Source: Phyllobacteriaceae bacterium UBA1059
GTDB lineage: Bacteria > Pseudomonadota > Alphaproteobacteria > Rhizobiales > Rhizobiaceae
Reading direction: 5' to 3'
Assembly: GCA_002316345.1 (NCBI GenBank)
Contig: DCDI01000143.1
Location: 3,069 to 18,077 of the forward strand
Length of the DNA: 15,009 bases
Shown here: one piece after another, positions 7,325 through 14,175 of the stretch
Layout of the letters: every line of letters begins with the position of its first letter
Position numbering within the stretch: position 1 is the stretch's first letter
Translations under genes and position numbers: made by a program
Notes under the pieces: model-generated
The model's database searches: none
Told to the model about the DNA's origin: nothing
What the model saw: the letters and a program-made list of their open reading frames with translations, nothing else

Positions 7325-8975
7325 TCAACTCGCCGGCTAGCGCCTTGGCGATTAGCGCCCGCGTTTCTTCGATGCCGTAAAGCGCAGCAAACGACCCGAA
7401 GCGTGGGCCGCGTTCCTGGCCGATCAGCACCTGATAGATCATCGCGAAGAAAGCGACCGAGACGCCCGGCCCGCCTTCCGGGCTCTTCTTGCTATGATCC
7501 TGATAGCGCTCGATGCGGCGCGCGACGTTGAGCGCCGCGTTCTGGATCGCCTCACCGTCCGAACCCGCTGGCAGTTGGCCGAGCGTGTCTGACAGCGCGG
7601 CCAGCGCCTCACGCTCGACCTCGTCGGCAGCGCGGAACGTCTTGGTCGGCTTCACGAAATCGTCGAAGTAGCGGATGGCATAGCCGGTCAGCCGGTCGAG
7701 CTCCGGATGAGTCTGTGCCGTCACGCCCGGCGCATAGCGCGAGATGAAGCCCCACAGCACATCCTTGTTCTGCGCGTTGGAAGCGCTGACCAGGTTGAGC
7801 AGCAGCGCAAACGGCACCGGCAGCTCAACCTCGGGCGGATTGCCGCTGTGGATGTGCCAAACGGGGTTGTCGAGCTTCGCCTTGGCATCCTGGCGACGAT
7901 AGGCGGAGAGATAGGTGTAATATTCGTCCACTGCCTTCGGGATGACGTCGAAATACAAGCGCTTCGCCGTGCGCGGTTTCTGGAACATGTAGAGCGACAG
8001 GCTTTCGGTCGGCGCGTAAGCCAGCCACTCGTCGATGGTGATGCCGTTGCCCTTGGACTTCGAGATCTTCTCGCCATTCTCGTCGAGGAACAGCTCGTAC
8101 ACGAAATGCTCTGGCGGCTTACCGCCCAGGATGGAGCAGATCCGGTCGTAGATCACCTGGTTGGTCTGGTGGTCCTTGCCGAACATCTCGAAATCCACGT
8201 CGAGGGCTGCCCATCGCATGCCGAAATCCGGCTTCCATTGCAGCTTCACGCGCCCGCCGGTGATCGGCAACGTGGTTTCCTCGCCGTCCTCGTCGTCGAA
8301 GGTGATGGTGCCTTCCATCGCATCGACATTCTTCATCGGCACGTAAAGCACGCGGCCGGACTTTGGCGAGAGCGGCAGGAAGGGGCTGTAGGTCGCCTGA
8401 CGCTCGGCGCCCAAGGTCGGCAGCATCACCTTCATGATCTGCTCATAGCGCTCGGCGGCCAGAAGCAGCATCGCGTCGAAGCGACCCTGCTTGTAGTATT
8501 CGGTGGCGCTGGCGAACTCGTAATCGAAGCCGAACGTATCGAGGAAGCGGCGGAGCATCGCATTGTTGTGGTGCCCGAAGCTCTCGTAATCGCCGCCGAA
8601 CGGGTTCGGCACCGAGGTCAGGGGCTTGTGCAGATGCGGCTCGAGGAAGGCGCGATCCGGCACGTTGTCCGGAATCTTGCGCATGCCATCCATGTCGTCG
8701 GAAAAGCACAGCAGCTTCGTTGCTACCTTGTTTTCGGTCAGCACATGAAAGGCATGGCGCACCATCGTGGTGCGCGCGACTTCACCGAACGTGCCGATAT
8801 GCGGCAGGCCGGACGGGCCGTAGCCCGTTTCAAACAGGATGGTCTGCGGGAGATCGCGCCCTTCGTAGCGCTTGATGATCTTTTTCGCTTCTTCGAACGG
8901 CCAGGCTTTGCTCACGCCCGCGGCTTCGAGAACCTCGGGTGAAAGCTGCATGGACGTTGGCAAGGCGGAAGACAT
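7320..8975 (-). CDS. lysK: Class I lysyl-tRNA synthetase
   Basis: Charges tRNA-Lys with lysine in the cytoplasm. This is the archaeal-type class I enzyme that replaces class II LysRS in most Alphaproteobacteria. The protein is 551 residues. The class I signatures are visible: PHIGT (58-62, the HIGH motif, within GYGPSGLPHIGTFG) and KISKSKGNG (303-311, the KMSKS motif). DMDGMRKIPDNVP (94-106) is typical of the family. I chose the ATG at 8975 because AGGGA lies nine bases upstream and the extra 31 residues from the in-frame ATG at 9068 are not family-like. No second LysRS is visible. Its presence is one of the best markers that the left part of the window is alphaproteobacterial. Confidence 0.95.
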   Translation of the reverse strand: MSSALPTSMQLSPEVLEAAGVSKAWPFEEAKKIIKRYEGRDLPQTILFETGYGPSGLPHIGTFGEVARTTMVRHAFHVLTENKVATKLLCFSDDMDGMRKIPDNVPDRAFLEPHLHKPLTSVPNPFGGDYESFGHHNNAMLRRFLDTFGFDYEFASATEYYKQGRFDAMLLLAAERYEQIMKVMLPTLGAERQATYSPFLPLSPKSGRVLYVPMKNVDAMEGTITFDDEDGEETTLPITGGRVKLQWKPDFGMRWAALDVDFEMFGKDHQTNQVIYDRICSILGGKPPEHFVYELFLDENGEKISKSKGNGITIDEWLAYAPTESLSLYMFQKPRTAKRLYFDVIPKAVDEYYTYLSAYRRQDAKAKLDNPVWHIHSGNPPEVELPVPFALLLNLVSASNAQNKDVLWGFISRYAPGVTAQTHPELDRLTGYAIRYFDDFVKPTKTFRAADEVEREALAALSDTLGQLPAGSDGEAIQNAALNVARRIERYQDHSKKSPEGGPGVSVAFFAMIYQVLIGQERGPRFGSFAALYGIEETRALIAKALAGELK

Positions 8976-9040
8976 CGTGTTGATCCCTGGGAAAATGAGC
9001 GGAATGGGCCGTTGAACGGGCGGAAACCGCGACGTCCTTC

Positions 9041-9068
9041 GCTTAAGCGGCCTAAGCGCCAGCGTCAA
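9041..9068 (-). promoter_or_regulatory. Possible lysK promoter with embedded palindrome
   Basis: Read leftward, TTGACG (9068-9063) is a good -35. A 16-base spacer leads to TTAAGC (9046-9041), a poor -10. The -10 region lies in the perfect 10-bp palindrome CGCTTAAGCG (9040-9049), and a related half (CTAAGCG) follows at 9052-9058. It lies in the 129-base gap between the solute-binding-protein gene and lysK. The promoter assignment is weak. Confidence 0.25.
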
Positions 9069-9104
9069 TCCAAGGTTTAGGCCACGGCTTTTAAGCCATC
9101 CCGT

Positions 9105-9947
9105 TCAGAAGAAGCTGACGGGGAAGTAGCGCAGATAAAGCTCGGCAAACGTGCCCTTCGTGCCGATCTCGTGCAGCGCATAATCCAGCGCCTGCTTGAG
9201 TTCGGGACGGTCGACCGGCACAGCGACAGCGAGGCCCTGTCCGAGATATTCCGGCGCGAGATAAGGACCGCCAACAAAGGCGCAGCAATCGCCGGCCTCG
9301 CTTTCGGTCAGCCAGAAGCTCATGCGCATGCCGTCGCCGAAAGCGAGATCGATCATGCCGGTCTGAACGGCGGCGAGCATGGCGTCGAAGTCGTCGAAGC
9401 TTTGTGCGGTCGCAGACGGGAAGTAGTCGCGCAGCATACGCTCATGCGCAGAAGCGGTGATGACGCCGATCGTCTTGCCCGCGAGCGCGGCGCGCGTCGT
9501 TTCCGGCGCATCACCCTGACGCCCGACGAAGCGGGCCGGGAAGCTCAGATAGGGTCGCGAGAAGGCATATTTCTCGCGATTCTCGCTGCTTACCGCCAGG
9601 CCCGATAACAGCGCCTCGCCTTCGCCGTCGGCTAGCGCCTTCGCATGCTCGTTCCAGGGTAGCGCCTGGATCTGGCAGCGATCGGTGATGGCGAGTTCGG
9701 CACAGATGGCGCGGGCGAGATCGACATGGAAGCCGCTCAACCGACCGGACGCATCGATGAAAGAGAAGGGCGGGAAGTCGGTGGTGGTGACGAAGCGCAG
9801 CCGCTTCAACTCGCTTAGATCTGGCTTCACCAACCGCTCGCGCGTATCCCAGAAGCTCGGGATCGCCGGATCGGCTTTTACCGGTGACGGCAACAGGACC
9901 AGAGCCGAAGCCAGAAGAAGAAGGCAGGAAGCCAGATGGCGGCGCAT
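9105..9947 (-). CDS. Periplasmic solute-binding protein, family 3 (amino-acid ABC type)
   Basis: A 280-residue secreted protein. It has a Sec signal peptide, MRR followed by a hydrophobic LLLLASALVLL core, with likely cleavage after VKA (residues 23-25). The family-3 pattern is clear: RFVTTTDFPPFSFIDASGRL (51-70), GFHVDLARAI (72-81), LSGLAVSSENREKYAFSRPY (114-133) and a second lobe with KTIGVITASAHE. These proteins bind polar amino acids or related small molecules. No permease or ATPase gene is adjacent, so it may serve a transporter encoded elsewhere or act as a sensor. It lies 76 bases downstream of hutD on the same strand, so histidine or urocanate is a possible ligand, but that is only contextual. 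The start at 9947 has GGAG nearby and begins the signal peptide; upstream in-frame codons add a non-family extension. Confidence 0.85.
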   Translation of the reverse strand: MRRHLASCLLLLASALVLLPSPVKADPAIPSFWDTRERLVKPDLSELKRLRFVTTTDFPPFSFIDASGRLSGFHVDLARAICAELAITDRCQIQALPWNEHAKALADGEGEALLSGLAVSSENREKYAFSRPYLSFPARFVGRQGDAPETTRAALAGKTIGVITASAHERMLRDYFPSATAQSFDDFDAMLAAVQTGMIDLAFGDGMRMSFWLTESEAGDCCAFVGGPYLAPEYLGQGLAVAVPVDRPELKQALDYALHEIGTKGTFAELYLRYFPVSFF

Positions 9948-10023
9948 GGGAAACTCCGGGCGGCGCGGCGATGATGCCCGAGGGGTGCCCGCTCCGGCGC
10001 AGCCTGTCAATCGCGCCGTGCGC

Positions 10024-10596
10024 TTAGTCGACCGGATCGAAGGCGATGATGAAGATCGAAGCCGAGAGGCTGCCGCCGATATCGACCCGCACACGGCTCG
10101 GCAGAAGCACGGCATCGAGTGCCTTCAGCTCGATCTTTTCGCCTCCTGTGACCAGATCGATCTCACCCTCGTGGCAAAGCAGCAGGGTCAGTTCGGCATC
10201 GAGGTCGCCAAGATCATCAAGCGTGCCGCGCCGCACCGTATGGCGAAAGGCGCCGCGCCGGGTCATCACGTTGAGGTCGGTGATCGGCCCGGCGATCAGC
10301 CGGGCGCTGGTATGCGTGTCGGCGGGGAACGCGAACGGCTCGCTGTCGCGATCGAGGCGGACTTCCTCCTGACCGGATACGGCCAACTCGATCCCCTCGC
10401 CTTGCAGAACGCTCAGCGTGCGGTCGATGTCTGGAAAGGTCGAAAATGGCCCGTCTTCCACCACATCGGCCATGGACACGCGCCACTCGAAGTCGTCGAG
10501 CCCTGCATTAGGAGGAAAGACCGCAATTTCCGTGGTCTCTCCCTTTCCGTTCTTCCAGGGCATGCGGCGGTAATCGGCGGCGCGTAGGATTTTCAT
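10024..10596 (-). CDS. hutD: HutD-family protein (alphaproteobacterial type)
   Basis: A 190-residue bicupin-fold protein of the HutD/Ves family. Signatures are MPWKNGKGETTEIAVFPP (12-29), FEWRVSMADV, DGPFSTFPDIDRTLSVL and FAFPADT. In Pseudomonas, HutD limits the upper level of hut expression, apparently through formylglutamate; it is not an enzyme of the pathway. The ATG is nine bases after the hutU stop on the same strand with no strong SD of its own, so translation is probably coupled to hutU. Its codon use (AAG Lys, ATC Ile) matches the left part of the window rather than hutH or hutC, which suggests it is native to the alphaproteobacterium together with the last ~100 codons of hutU. Confidence 0.9.
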   Translation of the reverse strand: MKILRAADYRRMPWKNGKGETTEIAVFPPNAGLDDFEWRVSMADVVEDGPFSTFPDIDRTLSVLQGEGIELAVSGQEEVRLDRDSEPFAFPADTHTSARLIAGPITDLNVMTRRGAFRHTVRRGTLDDLGDLDAELTLLLCHEGEIDLVTGGEKIELKALDAVLLPSRVRVDIGGSLSASIFIIAFDPVD

Positions 10597-10605
10597 GGTA
10601 CGGAA

Positions 10606-12294
10606 CTAGCCGAGGATCCCCGGCAGGTTCAACCCATTCTCCCTGGCGCAGTCGATCGCCTCGTCATAGCCGGCATCGGCATGGCGCATCACGCCGGTGG
10701 CCGGATCGTTCCAAAGAACGCGCTCCAGACGGCGATCGGCGTCTTCCGTGCCATCACACACGATCACCATGCCGGAATGCTGCGAAAAGCCCATGCCGAC
10801 GCCGCCGCCGTGGTGCAGGCTCACCCAGGTCGCGCCGCCCGCGGTATTCAGCAGGGCGTTAAGCAGCGGCCAGTCGGACACCGCGTCGGAGCCATCCTTC
10901 ATAGACTCGGTTTCGCGGTTGGGCGAGGCGACGGAACCGCAGTCGAGATGGTCGCGGCCAATCACTATCGGCGCTTTCAGCTCGCCGTTGCGCACCATCT
11001 CATTGAACGCCAGTCCGGCCAGATGGCGCTCGCCCAGCCCCAGCCAGCAGATACGCGCCGGCAGACCCTGAAAGGCGATGCGCTCCTGCGCCATATCGAG
11101 CCAGCGATGCAGGCTTTTATGCTGCGGAAACAGCTCCTTAAGCTTCGCATCCGTTTTGTAGATATCCTCCGGATCGCCCGACAGCGCCACCCAGCGGAAC
11201 GGCCCTTTGCCCTCGCAGAACAGCGGACGAATATAGGCCGGCACGAAGCCCGGGAAATCAAAGGCGTTCTCGACCCCCTCATCCAGCGCCACCTGACGAA
11301 TATTGTTGCCGTAGTCCACCGTGGGGATGCCCATATGGCAGAAGTCGAGCATCGCCTGAACGTGCACCGCCATCGAGGCGCGCGCAGCTTTTTCCACCGC
11401 CTTCGGCGCGCTGGCGCGTTCGGACTGCCAGCGCGCCACGTCCCAGCCGATCGGCAGATAGCCGTTGACCGGGTCGTGCGCGGAGGTCTGATCGGTCACA
11501 ATATCGGGCTTGAGGCCGCCCGCGCGGGCGCGTTTCACCATCTCCGGCAGGATCTCGGCGGCGTTGCCCAGCAGGCCGACGGAGATCGCCTGTTTCGCCT
11601 GCGTCGCCTCGTCAATCAGCTTCAGCGCCTCATCCAGCGTGTAGGCTTTGTGATCGACATAGCGAGTGCGCAGACGGAAATCGATGCGCGACTCCTGACA
11701 CTCAATCGCTAAAACGCAGGCCCCTGCCAGCACGCCGGCCAGCGGCTGGGCGCCGCCCATGCCGCCGAGGCCCGCGGTGAGGATCCAGCGGCCGGCAAGA
11801 TCGCCGTGATAGTGCTGTCGTCCCGCTTCAGCAAAGGTCTCAAACGTTCCCTGCACAATGCCCTGAGCACCGATGTAGATCCATGAGCCGGCGGTCATCT
11901 GGCCATACATCATCAGGCCGGCGCGATCCAGCTCATGAAAGTGATCCCAGTTCGCCCAGTGCGGTACCAGGTTGGAGTTAGCCAGCAGCACGCGCGGTGC
12001 ATCGGCATGAGTGCGAAACACGCCCACCGGTTTGCCGGACTGGATCAGCAGCGTCTCATCCGGCTGCAGCAGGCGCAGTGAGCGCAGGATCTGCTCAAAA
12101 CAGGGCCAGTTACGTGCGGCCTTGCCGATCCCGCCGTAGACCACCAGATCGTCCGGACGCTCGGCGACATCAGGATCAAGGTTATTCTGGATCATGCGCC
12201 AGGCGGCTTCGATAAGCCAGTTAGCGCAGTGCAGTTCACTTCCGTGCGGGGCACGGATTTCGCGGGCCACGGCCTGCGTCAGGGTATCGCTCAT
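10606..12294 (-). CDS. hutU: Urocanate hydratase, apparently a mosaic of two ancestries
   Basis: Converts urocanate to 4-imidazolone-5-propionate with tightly bound NAD, the second step of histidine degradation. The frame is intact, 562 residues, a normal length. The NAD loop GLGGMGGAQP is at 175-184. Cys416, in LPARICWLGLG, matches the essential Cys410 of the Pseudomonas enzyme. GRDHLD (446-451), GSVASPNRETE and SLHHGGGVGMGFSQHSGMV are conserved blocks. It starts 10 bases after hutH with AAGGA as SD, overlapping the hutH stop. Codon use changes within the gene. Residues 1 to about 445 use many AAA Lys and CTG Leu codons, plus ATT/ATA Ile, like hutH and hutC. The last ~100 residues use GAC, TCC, CTC, ATC and AAG like the left of the window, and end RLERVLWNDPATG...PGILG, as I recall for Rhizobiales urocanases. 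Confidence 0.95.
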   Translation of the reverse strand: MSDTLTQAVAREIRAPHGSELHCANWLIEAAWRMIQNNLDPDVAERPDDLVVYGGIGKAARNWPCFEQILRSLRLLQPDETLLIQSGKPVGVFRTHADAPRVLLANSNLVPHWANWDHFHELDRAGLMMYGQMTAGSWIYIGAQGIVQGTFETFAEAGRQHYHGDLAGRWILTAGLGGMGGAQPLAGVLAGACVLAIECQESRIDFRLRTRYVDHKAYTLDEALKLIDEATQAKQAISVGLLGNAAEILPEMVKRARAGGLKPDIVTDQTSAHDPVNGYLPIGWDVARWQSERASAPKAVEKAARASMAVHVQAMLDFCHMGIPTVDYGNNIRQVALDEGVENAFDFPGFVPAYIRPLFCEGKGPFRWVALSGDPEDIYKTDAKLKELFPQHKSLHRWLDMAQERIAFQGLPARICWLGLGERHLAGLAFNEMVRNGELKAPIVIGRDHLDCGSVASPNRETESMKDGSDAVSDWPLLNALLNTAGGATWVSLHHGGGVGMGFSQHSGMVIVCDGTEDADRRLERVLWNDPATGVMRHADAGYDEAIDCARENGLNLPGILG

Positions 12295-12304
12295 GATCGG
12301 TTCC

Positions 12305-13858
12305 TTAGTGCTGGTTCTGGCGCTGGCTCGGCAGCAACGTTTTTAGCGCCTCAGGCCACTGTGCGTCAGCGGCCCACAGACGCATCGCCTCAATATCGGG
12401 TGCCAGCAGGCGGTCGCTGGCAAGAAATGCCACCCTGGTGCGGATGCGCTGCATCTCCTGTTCAAGTACGGCTGAACTCTGCAGCGGCCGGTGAAACTCA
12501 ATGCCCTGGGCGGCCGCCATCGCTTCAATGCCGACCACCGCCGCGGTGTTAAAACACATCTCTCCGAGACGGCGTGCTGCATAGGTGGCCATAGAGACGT
12601 GATCTTCCTGATTGGCCGACGTAGGCAGACTGTCTACGCTGCCGGGGTGCGCCAGCGACTTGTTTTCTGACGCCAGCGCGGCAGCGGTCACCTGGGCAAT
12701 CATAAAGCCGGAGTTCACGCCGCCATCCTGTACCAGAAAAGGCGGCAGGCCGGAGAGGCCGCTGTCCAGCAGCAGCGCCAGACGGCGCTCAGAGATAGCC
12801 CCTATTTCGGCCACGGCGAGGGCAATAATGTCAGCAGCAAACGCCACCGGCTCGGCGTGGAAGTTGCCGCCGGAGATCACCTCACCGCTGTCGCTGAAAA
12901 CCAGCGGGTTATCAGAAGCGGCATTAGCCTCAGTCTGCAGCACGCGCGCGGCGTGGCTGAGATTATCAAGGCAGGCGCCCATGACCTGCGGCACGCAGCG
13001 AATGGAATAGGGATCCTGAACGCGTCCGCAATGGGTATGCGACTGCAGGATCCCGCTGCCGGTAAGCAGCGAGCTGACGGCGGCGGCAACAGCGATCTGG
13101 CCAGGCTGGCCGCGCGCCTGATGGATACGCGCATCATAAGGTTTAACGGAGCCTTTGATCGCTTCCAGCGAGAGCGCGCCCGCCATCAGCGCGGCAGAGA
13201 AAATATTTTCCGCTTCAAACAGGCCGCGTAGCGCCAGGGCCGCAGAAACCTGGGTGCCGTTCAGCAGCGCCAGTCCCTCTTTCGGCCCGAGCACAATCGG
13301 CGTCAGACCGGCGCGCGCCAGGCCTTCCGCTGCCGGCAGGCGTTCGCCTGCAATGCGCACCTCACCTTCACCCAGCAGCATCAGCGACAGGTGCGCCAGC
13401 GGCGCCAGATCGCCGGACGCGCCCACTGAGCCTTTCGCCGGAATACAGGGCATAACCCCGGCGTTAAACAGCGCCAGCAGGGCGTCCACCAGCTCAATGC
13501 GTACACCGGAATGGCCGCGCGCCAGACTGATAATCTTGCTGGCGATCACCAGGCGCGTGACGTTATCCGGCAGCAGATCGCCCAGACCGACGCTGTGCGA
13601 CAGCACCAGATTACGCTGCAGCTCAGCCAGGCGGGCGGCAGGGATTTGCGTCTGTGCCAGCTTGCCAAAGCCGGTATTGATGCCATACACCACGCTGCCG
13701 GACGCGACGATCTCTTTGACGGTAGTATGGGCGCGGTGCACAGCACTGCGCGCCGCGGGCGTCAGCTGTAACGTCACCGGCTGCTGATAGATAGTACGCA
13801 GGGTTGCGAGATCCACCTCGCCGGGTTCCAGGCAGATTTCCTGCAGTGCATGCGACAT
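12305..13858 (-). CDS. hutH: Histidine ammonia-lyase
   Basis: Removes ammonia from L-histidine to give trans-urocanate, the first step of histidine degradation, using the self-made MIO cofactor. The protein is 517 residues, close to the family norm of about 510. The MIO tripeptide Ala147-Ser148-Gly149 lies in GSVGASGDLAPLAH. The catalytic Tyr58 is in VVYGINTGFG. QDPYSIRCVPQVMG and NFHAEP are further conserved blocks. All key residues are present. The start at 13858 has SD AGGAGT at 13864-13869. It is the first gene of a leftward hutH-hutU transcript, with hutC divergent on the other side. Lys is mostly AAA and Ile often ATT, unlike genes left of 10,900, consistent with an enterobacterial origin. 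Confidence 0.96.
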   Translation of the reverse strand: MSHALQEICLEPGEVDLATLRTIYQQPVTLQLTPAARSAVHRAHTTVKEIVASGSVVYGINTGFGKLAQTQIPAARLAELQRNLVLSHSVGLGDLLPDNVTRLVIASKIISLARGHSGVRIELVDALLALFNAGVMPCIPAKGSVGASGDLAPLAHLSLMLLGEGEVRIAGERLPAAEGLARAGLTPIVLGPKEGLALLNGTQVSAALALRGLFEAENIFSAALMAGALSLEAIKGSVKPYDARIHQARGQPGQIAVAAAVSSLLTGSGILQSHTHCGRVQDPYSIRCVPQVMGACLDNLSHAARVLQTEANAASDNPLVFSDSGEVISGGNFHAEPVAFAADIIALAVAEIGAISERRLALLLDSGLSGLPPFLVQDGGVNSGFMIAQVTAAALASENKSLAHPGSVDSLPTSANQEDHVSMATYAARRLGEMCFNTAAVVGIEAMAAAQGIEFHRPLQSSAVLEQEMQRIRTRVAFLASDRLLAPDIEAMRLWAADAQWPEALKTLLPSQRQNQH

Positions 13859-13863
13859 GATCT

Positions 13864-13869
13864 ACTCCT
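13864..13869 (-). promoter_or_regulatory. Shine-Dalgarno site of hutH, abutting operator 1
   Basis: Read leftward this is AGGAGT, five bases before the hutH ATG. Its outer bases are shared with the 14-bp operator at 13867-13880, so operator 1 lies in the ribosome-binding region rather than at a promoter. Confidence 0.6.
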
Positions 13870-13880
13870 GTATATACAAG
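13867..13880. promoter_or_regulatory. HutC operator 1
   Basis: CCTGTATATACAAG has the perfect 10-bp palindrome TGTATATACA at 13869-13878 and is one base away from the fully symmetric CTTGTATATACAAG. It resembles the known hut operators of enteric bacteria and pseudomonads. It lies just upstream of hutH, touching its SD. Confidence 0.75.
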
Positions 13881-13906
13881 TAAGTGGCAGGCGCAGTAAT
13901 ACGCCG

Positions 13907-13921
13907 TAACGCCGGGCGTTA
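13907..13921. repeat. 15-bp inverted repeat in the hutH leader
   Basis: TAACGCC (13907-13913), one central G, then GGCGTTA (13915-13921): perfect 7-bp arms. The one-base centre makes a DNA-binding dyad more likely than an RNA hairpin. It lies between operators 1 and 2 and is not a HutC motif. No regulator can be named. Confidence 0.45.
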
Positions 13922-13966
13922 TAGAACTCGCCTGCAGTAAGCCGAGTGAAGCACAGGTACGTTATT

Positions 13967-13980
13967 CCTGTCTATACAAG
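13967..13980. promoter_or_regulatory. HutC operator 2
   Basis: CCTGTCTATACAAG shares 13 of 14 bases with operator 1; read on the other strand it is CTTGTATAGACAGG, close to the hut operator I recall from Klebsiella. It starts exactly 100 bp from operator 1. It contains TATAGA in the leftward direction, so HutC here could block the hutH promoter directly. Confidence 0.75.
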
Positions 13981-14011
13981 TAGCAAACGCTATGCCAGTT
14001 TCCCTGTAATT

Positions 14012-14027
14012 TGTGAAATGTGCCGCA
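14012..14027. promoter_or_regulatory. Partial CRP-like site
   Basis: TGTGA (14012-14016), six bases, then CCGCA (14023-14027). One half is a perfect CRP half-site and the other matches three of five bases of TCACA. It lies upstream of the putative hutH -10 in operator 2, at a distance plausible for activation. Enteric hut operons are known to be under catabolite control, but the match is weak. Confidence 0.25.
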
Positions 14028-14055
14028 CTGCAGGTGAGCAGGTCAGGGAGTCAAT

Positions 14056-14077
14056 CTGCTGCACGTTAAAGCAGCAG
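14056..14077. repeat. Inverted repeat with 8-base loop
   Basis: CTGCTGC (14056-14062) and GCAGCAG (14071-14077) form a perfect 7-bp stem around ACGTTAAA. It lies between the CRP-like site and operator 3. It could be an operator for another regulator or a hairpin in a transcript; no T-run follows, so it is unlikely to be a terminator. Confidence 0.35.
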
Positions 14078-14111
14078 CCTCTGCACCCGACGTGACCGGA
14101 CTGCACCACTG

Positions 14112-14125
14112 CATGTCTATACATC
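14112..14125. promoter_or_regulatory. HutC operator 3, at the hutC promoter
   Basis: The core TGTCTATACA (14114-14123) is identical to that of operator 2, with diverged flanks. It lies 50 bases upstream of the hutC ATG and includes TATACA, a possible rightward -10, so it probably mediates autorepression of hutC. Confidence 0.55.
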
Positions 14126-14175
14126 TGCCCGCCGGACCAGTAAACTTTCCTTCTCAGAGCAGAAAGGAACAGCAG

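Larger units (their letters stand above)
13859..14175. promoter_or_regulatory. hutH-hutC divergent control region
   Basis: This 317-base gene-free stretch separates the divergent hutH and hutC starts. It holds three copies of the HutC operator motif (13867-13880, 13967-13980, 14112-14125), a partial CRP-like site and two inverted repeats, all listed separately. Operator 2 contains TATAGA read leftward and operator 3 contains TATACA read rightward, each a plausible -10 for hutH and hutC respectively. Neither has a good -35, which would fit activator dependence as in other enteric hut operons. I see no small gene in it. Confidence 0.75.

Noticed and set aside
7707..8942. Long + strand open frame (411 codons) opposite lysK
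   Set aside because: It lies wholly within the intact, well-conserved lysyl-tRNA synthetase on the other strand; the His/Val/Arg-rich composition is typical of antisense frames.
9086..9097. GGCTT/AAGCC inverted repeat after the solute-binding-protein gene as terminator
   Set aside because: The loop would be only two bases, the stem five, and no T-run follows.
10005..10010. Perfect -35 box TTGACA (leftward) between hutD and the solute-binding-protein gene
   Set aside because: No AT-rich -10 at 15-19 bases; the downstream stretch is very GC-rich, so I do not call a promoter.
9685..10587. 300-codon + strand frame spanning the hutD and solute-binding-protein genes
   Set aside because: It crosses two real genes and their gap on the opposite strand, with no family similarity.
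10681..11712. 343-codon + strand frame opposite hutU
   Set aside because: Antisense shadow of urocanase; no domain and no SD.
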